Shown: positions 56,679 to 64,000 of the stretch, one piece after another
Layout: every line of letters begins with the position of its first letter
Numbering within the stretch: position 1 is the stretch's first letter
Source: Euborellia annulipes
Taxonomy: Eukaryota; Arthropoda; Insecta; Dermaptera; Anisolabididae
Direction: 5' to 3'
Length of the DNA stretch: 64,000 nt
Assembly (NCBI GenBank): GCA_023213315.1
Contig: JAKCPI010011712.1
Span: 434,001-498,000 of the forward strand
Made by a program: the position numbers and the translations under genes
The notes under the pieces: generated by a model
Told to the model about the DNA's origin: nothing
The model's input: only the letters and a program-made list of their open reading frames with translations
Databases searched by the model: none

Positions 56679-57215
56679 ATTGGATTCATGTCAAAAATTC
56701 GATGTCGAAATTTTTATGGTTCTTCACGTTTTGAGGTCCCCTGAATTCAAAAAATTGGTTTTCGCAACATGTTCTGTCTGTCTGTGTGTGTGAGTGTGTC
56801 TGGCTGGGTTCAATTTAAAGCATGAAGGAATTGAGCTATGAGGTTGAAATTTTATATTTAAATTACACATCTCCCTGGACCGAGAAAATTAGCTTTTAAT
56901 CAAAATCAGCCAAGAGTTCTAGTACTTTACTGATTTTCTCAAAATTCGGTTTGATTAAAATTCAAAAATCATTTATTTTTTAAATGCTCTTTAAAATGTA
57001 TATTCTTATTTTGTTATTGAAATCTTCCGAAAACCACTTTACTCTTGTACTTTATAGGAAAGATAGGAGAAATGTTTGCTATGGAAATAACGTTAGAAGT
57101 TAAATATGTTCCCATTCTTATAAAATTTACCTCTTGAAATTCGAATGTACCGTACTGCCTGGAACTAAATACATGTCGACCCAAAAAATCTGGTGTGGCA
57201 AGCACATTTAACACA
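56588..57215 (-). mobile_element. Family A repeat with expanded (TA)n
   Basis: TTTACTTTCTCTTAGCTCTA, a ~50-bp (TA)n run (56623-56673), then the inverted body to AAAAAATCTGGTGTGGCAAG. A further hairpin piece is at 57330-57395. Confidence 0.7.
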
Positions 57216-57989
57216 ATATAACACAAGTTTGAGAAAATGTGCAAGCGATACTACGATGCTACATTATTAAATATAATTTTTTTTTATAAATTGTAATCAC
57301 TAAATTTAAAAGTGAACCAACCAATATTAAAAAAAAATCCGGTGTGACAAGCACAGCAAAAGTTAAGAGAAATTTGTGTGACCATCGTACAATTTTTTTT
57401 TTTTTTTTACGAGTCTTTAAAATTCTTTTTAATCTGTCCGAAGACATAATTTTAATTTTTTATTATTTTATTTTCTCAGAAAAGAGGGGAGGGCGCCAAA
57501 GCGGTCAAGAGCAATAATCAGGGAGGTGGGGTGGGGGAGGCAGCAGGCAGGCGCCGCCCTCCCCTCCGTTGCTCGAATTAAGACGTCTAATAAATTAACA
57601 CAGAAAAGAAATAAAATATTGAATCTTCAAATGTCTCTAACTCGCAAACCGCTTATTCAATTTGCATCGGATTTTTTGTAATGAGTTTAGAATTTCCTAG
57701 AGATTACTTAGATGAAGCTAAAATTTAATATTTAAACATTTATTTTTTCATTATATCTCACCATCCGATTAGCCAATCAGATGAGAGCAAAAAGGATCAT
57801 TGATCTATATTCACTGAATTTTTGCCTACATGTATATAAAATTTCTAGCCTTCTAGCTCTAATAATTTCGTTAAATTAGCGCTCTAAAGGTTTAGATCCG
57901 CTCAACGAATGTGCTCGGGGTCCACGCAGAGTCAATTTTCCTCAAGGGACTCGGTCTAAAAAAAAAAAAAAAAATTTCATTTCATATCA

Positions 57990-58215
57990 GAATTGGATAG
58001 GGGGGTGCCTAACTTAAATATAAAATTTAAATCTCCTAGATCTTTTCGTTCTTGAGATATTTTGTTCACAGACACACAAACAGACTATGTCGCGAAAACC
58101 ACTTTTTTGGATTCAGGGGACCTCAAAACGTGTAAATCCATCAAAATTGAATTTTTGACATGAATCCAATACTTTCTCTCTATATATATTAACATATATA
58201 GAGGCAAGGGAAAAT
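57990..58215 (+). mobile_element. Family A repeat, 3' fragment
   Basis: GGTGCCTAACTTAAATATAA to TATATAGAGGCAAGGGAAAA. The terminal motif is mutated (GGCAAGGGAAAA). Confidence 0.6.
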
Positions 58216-59142
58216 AAAAATTTTAAGATTCCTTAAGATTTTATAGTCATTTTTAGAATTAAATTTTATAAAATTTGAGTATAAACAGATGAAATCAATC
58301 AATTCGACAATTATTTCAACTAATGGAAGAGCATCAAATTTTTTTTCCAATTCGATCGGCGCCCGGCGACAAGCCAGGGAGACTTGCGTGACTCTTGTCT
58401 AAGCCTTTCGTCTAGCGCGAGATCGCTTTTCAAAAAATCGCTATATCTCTCTTATTTATTCACGGATTTGAGGCAAAATGCAAAACTGGTCTCTTGAATT
58501 AATTATAAAGCCATAGGAATTTTTTTATTTAGCTACGCCCACATAAAATGAGGGTTTATTGATGACACTCACGACTTCGAATGTCAACTCCCGCCAATAT
58601 TTTCTAATTTATTGTTTTTTAATTAAATAAACACATTTAGGGCTTGATATCGATTGAATAAATTAAAATATAAAATATTCTAACTAAAACAATCCATTTT
58701 CGGCCAAGGAATGTCCTAAAAATAATAAAAAATCGATTTTAATTAATTTTGACAGATGAATTTTTTTTCTTTTCAAAATAATAAAAAAACTATTCAACAT
58801 ATATAAATAGTGAATAGTGCATTAGAATCAGCACTAAATCCTGAATCTTACACATTTATGTCAATTACTAGTTTGCTCTATTTAATAAGAGAGAGTCACA
58901 TCTATGTTTGCTTGAATTTTAGTAAATTTGCTAAAAACTAAAAAAGATATAAAATTTGTGTTTATTGATTCGTTATCTGCATTAAATACAAAATTTATTC
59001 GATATCTTAAATATCTTCTACCTTTTATGTTTAATGATATTAAGCCTCCTCAAATTTTGTATCGTTTTTTGAGTATAACTCGAAAAATAATTGAGATACA
59101 AAAATAACAAAAGTAGATTCTTAATCCTCATCAAATCCCCCA

Positions 59143-60092
59143 ATTTTTGCGTATTTTATTTAATAAATTAAAACTTTCTAATCATTGATCTTTTTGATAA
59201 ATAAAAAACAAAATTTCTTAGAGTCTTTGGCAAAGACCATCAGATAAATTCCTCCTTTGCAAAAACTTCCGTTTAATATTGAAAATTAATATTAAATCTA
59301 TTTAGTTATTATTTAAGAAAAAACTGTGTTGGTTGATGTCATATTTTTTATTTTATTTTATTTTTTTTTTAATCTAATTTAAAAAATAAAATACATGCAA
59401 AAATTGGGTGCTTATTTAATAATTCAAATTTTTTTATTATCATGGCAGTAAGAGATAGAGAGAAAGGGAAGGCGAAACCTCCCCCCCGCTTCCTCTTTGT
59501 TTCGACTTCAGCAAAGATCGAATAATATTTCCGATTGTTGTTTTAATTTAATAATAGAAGCTTCGTTTAATAAAGAAATTCCTATTTTAATCATCTTATT
59601 CCTTTGTTAGCATCTTGTTGAACGACTTGCCGCCAGGATGCTGCACCAAATAGCAAATATTTAAATAACTTGAGCGAGTTGCTGTACATATCTATCCGAA
59701 TCATGTCCCCTTAGAGCTAGGGTTCAAATTCTATATTGCATATTTTTGCATATTTGGTCAATATTGCATAAAGTTGCATATTTAAAACTTTTTGGATATT
59801 TTAAATTTTTTTTCAGTAAAAGTTTCATTTAATTTTTTAATTTTTTTTTCCTAAAAACAAATAAAAAAAAAAATTAAACAAAAAAAAAATTTAAATCCTT
59901 TTACTACATTGTACAAAATAAATAATTTTTTATTCTTTATATATTCTTTTAAGAAATAAATTTAGTTTTGCTAAAATTTTCGTTGGATGAATATCAATTC
60001 AGTTGTGTTCCATAGTTCGAAGTCAAATTAATTAAAGAAAAAAAAATGCCAAAACAGGGGTCCTCGTTTGCTTCAAAAATGGATTGCTCCTT

Positions 60093-60130
<38 letters not shown>
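59143..60130. other. AT-rich stretch
   Basis: A purine-rich block at 59455-59500 resembling those at 38060-38150 and 57480-57560, a GCATATTTTTGCATATTTGG repeat at 59735-59790 echoed at 60840-60930, and a 36-bp poly-T at 60091-60127. Confidence 0.45.
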
Positions 60131-60131
<1 letters not shown>

Positions 60132-60720
60132 AAATTTGCTCCTTACACTAAAATTATAGACTTCTATCAACTTTTGGAGTAAATACGTCACTTGGAAGTA
60201 GTACTTTACTTAAAAAGTTTTTTCAGAAATTTTGAAATTTTCAATTTTTTTGTTATATTATGATAAAATACTCAATCTTAAAAAGTTTTTATTCTTTGAT
60301 ATTTTCTCGAAAACTGAATAGTTTTTTATATAATCACAGAAGAAAACGACATTTTTTCGTAAATTTTGGAAAGAAAAATCAAAATAAAATCAGACAGGTG
60401 TCATTAAAAAACATGTAAATATAAACAAATTCATTTGTGAAACTATTCAGTTTTCGAGAAAATATCAAAGAATAAAAATTTTTTAAAATTGAGTATTTTA
60501 TCATAATATAACAAAAAAAATTGATATAAAAAAACTTATTAGGAAAAGTACTACTTCCAAGTGACGTATTTACTCCAAAAGTTGATAGAAGTCTATAATT
60601 TTAGTGTAAGGAGCATTTACCAAATTTTATCGATCTAGCTGCTTTGGTTTTTAAGGAATCGTGTTCACACACACACACACCCAGACGTAATTCCAAAAGA
60701 ATATACGATAAAGTCTCGGG
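60131..60720. repeat. Family D foldback
   Basis: GCTCCTTACACTAAAATTAT through GGAAGTAGTACTTT (60131-60205, continuing diverged to 60315) is inverted at 60436-60612. A CA run and ACGTAATTCCAAAA follow at 60670-60700. Confidence 0.7.
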
Positions 60721-61059
60721 GAAGTCATTCTCCATATTTTTTTTTTATCATTTCCTTCCAAAAAAAAAACACCATTAGTCTTACATCAGTAGAAATCATG
60801 ATTTACCTTTAATTTGAAGCCATTTACTTAATATTTTTGCCATAAATATATTGCATATTTGGCTGCATATTTTAATACTTTTACTGCATATTATATGGCA
60901 TATTTAGCGGTTTTTGCTGCATAAAAATCCGGGCTCTATTTATGAGAAATAAGCAACTCTTTGATTGAAGACAAAATATTTTGAAATTTTATTTTTTCTC
61001 AAAGGATTGAATTCTTTATAGATAAATATGCAGTCTTTTATTCTTATAGTTAAAAAAAG

Positions 61060-61570
61060 TTTCGAATAAAATTTTATAAAAGCATAAATAGATGAAATCA
61101 ATCAATTTGGCAATTATTTCAAATGCTGGGAGAGCATCGATTTGTTTTTTCTGATTCGATCTGCGCCCAGAGTGCAGCCAGGGAGCCTCGCTTCACTCTC
61201 GTCTAGGCTTTTCTTCACGCGCACAATCGCTTTTTAAAAATTCGTTATATCTCTCTTATTTTTCGTTGGATTTGTGGAAAAATGCAAAACTGGTCTTTTC
61301 AATCAATTATAAAGCTATAGACATTTTTTTATTTAACTACGACCACATAAAATGGGGTTTATTAATTGCCTTTTACATCTTCAAATTTTAACTGCCTCTT
61401 TCATTTTCTAATTATCCTAATTTAATTAAATAAACACATTTAGGCCTTGACATTGATCGATTAACTTAGTATATAAAATATTCAAGCAAAAACAATGAAA
61501 TTTTAGTCTCACAACGTTCTGAAAATGATTAAAAATCGATTTTCCAAATTTATTTTGACATATTAATTTT
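61060..61570 (-). repeat. Family C fragment
   Basis: ATAGATGAAATCAATCAATT, GCGCCCAGAGTGCAGCCAGG and CTGGTCTTTTCAATCAATTA match the right arm at 58280-58520 with moderate divergence. Confidence 0.6.
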
Positions 61571-61660
61571 TACTTTCTCTTAAAATTCAAAAATCAATTA
61601 TTTTTTTGATGCTGTTCTCATTTTGCTTTCAAAATTGTTTGAAGACCACCATGGGCGGAA
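61569..61660 (-). mobile_element. Family A repeat, heavily truncated
   Basis: TTTTTACTTTCTCTTA joins directly to the internal AAATCAATTATTTTTTTGAT block, skipping the tail region, and stops at CACCATGGGCGGAACT, a MITE-like start. Confidence 0.5.
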
Positions 61661-62119
61661 CTAAATAATTTGACTGGGGGGGGGGGGCCATGGGACCAGT
61701 CATCCTCGCTGGCATATTTGGTGTTTTCAAACTATTATCAAAAATATTGACAATTGTTTGATTTTCACAATTTTATTTTATTTATCATAGCATACTTATC
61801 TTATTTGATGTTTCCATTTGTTATGATCTTTATTTTAGGGTATCAATTCCATTAGTTTGTCATAATTATTGCAATTTTTTGCTAAACATTTTCTTTTTCC
61901 TAAAAATATAAATATAAATGTAGTTAATAAACATATAAATATAATTTAAAACATTTTTAAGTATATAATGATATCCAATACTTATCTCTTAAATGACAAT
62001 TTTAACGTATTTGACAATATTTGAATATAATATATATAGAAATCACATGATCATTTGATCGGTTGACTACCCTGCTCTCTAGCGGATAAAAGTGTCAAAC
62101 TCTCGCTGGGGGTGACAAT

Positions 62120-62131
62120 CGTGACGTCACA
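62120..62131. promoter_or_regulatory. CRE-type palindrome upstream of SMC4
   Basis: GTGACGTCAC lies about 155 bp before the SMC4 start codon and matches the core of ATF/CREB sites (TGACGTCA). This 62040-62280 stretch is GC-richer and repeat-poor compared with its surroundings, as expected for a promoter. Function is inferred from position only. Confidence 0.3.
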
Positions 62132-62283
62132 CAATTTCAAATTCTCCCATTAGAGTTCACCCACCCTCCATGCTCTATAGAGAAGAAAAGCTCAACGGAA
62201 ATTTGAATCAGATTTGAATCACGTTTAAAACGAAAAACAACCTGAAATAATTCAAATAAACTAAATCAATTAACACTTCAAAC

Positions 62284-63123
62284 ATGGAAGAATTCGAAAA
62301 AAGAACATTTGGTGAGTTTATTTTTATTATTAAATAAGAAAATGATATTTCATACAAATAATTATGCTGGGATTCTGTTCATTTAATAAAATTTAACCTC
62401 AATTATGTCATCACAGAAATTTTATTTTCTTAAATTTACATATAACAATATTGTAATTATTTCAAGATAGTGATCTATAAATTATTCTTAATCGTTATTA
62501 TAATTAATAATACTTAGAGGAAAAACGTTATTTGTATTATCTTTCGGTTGACAATACTACAAATTTTGTAATTTTCTTAATTCTCAATTATATTTCCACT
62601 TACACCTTTCTTTTATTTAATTTATTATTCGCTTTTTTTCTAGAAATACAGGAATTCTTAAATAGTTATAAAGAAACACAGGAAGGAATAAATATAGGAG
62701 ATATTTTTATTCCTCCATATGAAACGCCTTCATCCCTAAATGGAAGGACAATTATAACACATATCGAAAATGAAAATTTTAAAAGTTACGCTGGAAAACA
62801 AGTTTTAGGTCCTTTTAATAAGGTATCAATTAAATAATTTTCAGAATGTAAAACTTCTTTTTGCTTACCTATATTTGACCTCAAATGATTTATAAAATTT
62901 GACATTTAAATAACTAATTCTCTTATTTTAGAAGTTCTCAGCAATCATCGGGCCGAATGGAAGTGGAAAGAGCAATGTTATTGATTCAATGCTTTTTGTT
63001 TTTGGTTATAGAGCTTCAAAAATTCGATCAAAAAATATTTCACTTGTCATTCATAATTCCACTAAACATCCTAATGTTAATAGTTGCTCTGTAGTGGTAC
63101 ATTTTGCTAAAATTTTGGATAAG
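62284..63123 (+). CDS. SMC4: Condensin subunit SMC4, 5' part (first three exons; continues past window)
   Basis: Exons 62284-62311, 62644-62822 and 62932-63123 join in phase (1, then 0) and give 133 N-terminal residues starting MEEFEKRTF. The product is the ATPase head subunit of condensin, which acts in mitotic chromosome compaction and forms a heterodimer with SMC2. The segment ITHIENENFKSYAGK (about residues 49-63) matches the start of the SMC4 head domain. IIGPNGSGKSNVIDSMLFVF follows, with Walker A GPNGSGKS at residues 76-83. Then come FGYRASKIRSK and IHNSTKHPNVNSCSVVVHF, a diagnostic SMC4 stretch. The extension before the head (about 48 residues) is short compared with vertebrate SMC4. 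The donor at 63124 (AAG|GTATTT) opens an intron whose acceptor I do not find in the window, so the coiled coil, hinge, signature motif and Walker B lie to the right. The ATG follows an AC-rich leader with A at -3 and G at +4. Confidence 0.93.
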
Positions 63124-63941
63124 GTATTTTTTTTTTATTATGTCTCTTACTATTCTTATTTTTACTTTCTCTTACCTATTGTATGAATATGTCAAAATAC
63201 ATATTGATCTGATACAGACTTTTTCCTATTTAAAAATGTTTAGATGTTTATTAAAAAAAAATTAATTTAGAGAAAAGTTATTCAAAGATTTTGTTCTCTG
63301 AATAGGATTAGGATAATATTGTTAAGGCCCTAATCCCTGTTGCCTGTGTAATGGTATTAATTATTGACTATTATCTGAAATATAATTAGTTGCACTCTGG
63401 GTTTTGATTACGTAAATAAAAGTATAAATTTTTATTAATGACCAAATTTATTTATGGAAAAAAAATAGCGATTGAGATTAACTTTCAAAGTGGTTTATAA
63501 AATTATGTGTGTCTTTTTATTAATTCTATTATTTAAATTTCATTAAATCATTATAAATCATTTCACTTTTCTTTAGATAAAGTAATCTCAATGATCTCGG
63601 TTTTAGTTTGGAATATTAAAAAAAATGAGATTAATCGAATTTACGGAATTCCTCAAACCGTGTATTATAATTAATCATTATTGAACACTTGGCCTGAAGA
63701 ATTCCCTTTTTGCTACCGAAATGTCTTTGAAATTATTTTATATAATTTATTTAAATTATTATTTCTTTATGGTTTTTTTTATTTGTTTTAAATTTAAGTT
63801 AAATTATTATTTTTTTTTGCTTTAAAGTTTATTGTTCATTTGAATTCTTTTTAATATTTATTATTTGGCTAGAAAATCGAGTGAGTTGAGCTTATCTGTA
63901 TATATACAATTAGATATTACTTCATGTACCCGAAAAAAGAT
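63124..63941. other. SMC4 intron 3, left part
   Basis: AT-rich intron with a family A terminal fragment at 63160-63178 (TTTTTACTTTCTCTTACC). No further SMC4 exon found before the window ends. Confidence 0.5.
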
Positions 63942-64000
63942 ATAAGGGTGTGCCGCCGGGAGTCGAACCACGGATCCACCGATTTGCGCTCAGTGTGCCC
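63942..64000 (-). repeat. tRNA-like 3' half at the window edge
   Basis: On the minus strand, ACTGA-GCGCAAA-TCGGT forms an anticodon-like arm and GTGGTTCGACTCCCGG a B box. The 5-bp T stem has two mismatches and the base before the anticodon is C rather than the near-invariant U. It is therefore more likely a tRNA-derived SINE head or pseudogene than a working tRNA. The 5' half is off the window. Confidence 0.4.

Larger units (their letters stand above)
55112..59142. mobile_element. Large inverted-repeat element (family C arms, 2.2-kb core)
   Basis: 55112-56018 and 58229-59142 are inverted copies at very high identity (for example AAGTCTCCCTGGCTTGTCGC versus GCGACAAGCCAGGGAGACTT). The core holds the exon-like segment at 56387-56481, an inverted family A copy (56588-57215), a purine-rich block (57480-57560) and a partial plus-strand family A (57990-58215). 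Arms with single-copy relatives at 51530, 38280 and 61060 show the arm itself is a dispersed repeat. Confidence 0.7.

Noticed and set aside
63942..64000. Functional tRNA gene at the right edge
   Set aside because: T stem has two mismatches and the position before the anticodon is C; kept only as a tRNA-like repeat.

Overview
The window is AT-rich (roughly 70% by eye) eukaryotic genomic DNA. It has spliced genes with GT-AG introns, long introns, and a very high load of short non-autonomous transposable elements. The protein-coding content and the mobile-element types (hAT-like MITEs with 8-bp target duplications, tRNA-derived SINEs, a hAT transposase remnant, LINE-like 3' ends) indicate an invertebrate animal. 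An arthropod such as a crustacean is plausible, but the sequence does not fix the taxon. No bacterial features, rRNA, CRISPR array or virus were seen.

Genes. Two genes are secure. On the minus strand, 47258 to 37026 is a six-exon, 389-residue fatty acid hydroxylase/sterol desaturase superfamily enzyme; every splice phase fits and all three histidine boxes are present. On the plus strand at the right edge, 62284 to 63123 holds the first three exons of condensin subunit SMC4, with an intact Walker A motif; the gene continues beyond the window. A third plus-strand gene model is assembled here from three phase-compatible exons (26261-26315, 31121-31323, 32670-32774). It encodes a 120-residue acidic protein I do not recognise, with a possible spliced 3' UTR exon near 34008-34215. 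Two isolated exon candidates (25299-25400, mitochondrial-leader-like; 56387-56481) are reported at low confidence.

Repeats, left to right. 1-25 kb is essentially a mobile-element graveyard: a foldback element at 351-710, a hAT MITE at 902-1208 inserted into the loop of another element's hairpin, a MITE-in-MITE at 2499-2976, several copies of the dominant family (called family A here), a four-deep insertion stack at 13.2-15.9 kb, a 1.8-kb composite with 99-bp tandem repeats at 17.5-19.3 kb, and a 1.63-kb near-perfect palindrome at 21.0-22.6 kb. 26-34 kb is the small acidic gene with element-filled introns. 37-47 kb is the desaturase gene, whose introns carry a complete 708-bp hAT deletion derivative (42908-43615) and a MITE with intact target duplication (44758-45010). 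48-62 kb is again element-rich and includes a pair of ~0.9-kb inverted arms around a 2.2-kb core.

Family A is the main unexplained signal. It is a ~0.65-0.83-kb repeat with about 15 recognisable copies plus fragments. It opens with a 5' hairpin (TCTGGTGTGAC...GTCACACCAGA) whose tip repeats the terminal motif ggtaagagaaagt found at the other end. A second recurring signal is a CTGANGAT-hairpin-CGAAACGTC module, found about ten times and usually in foldback elements. The three main genes are not functionally linked; each is an island in repeat DNA.
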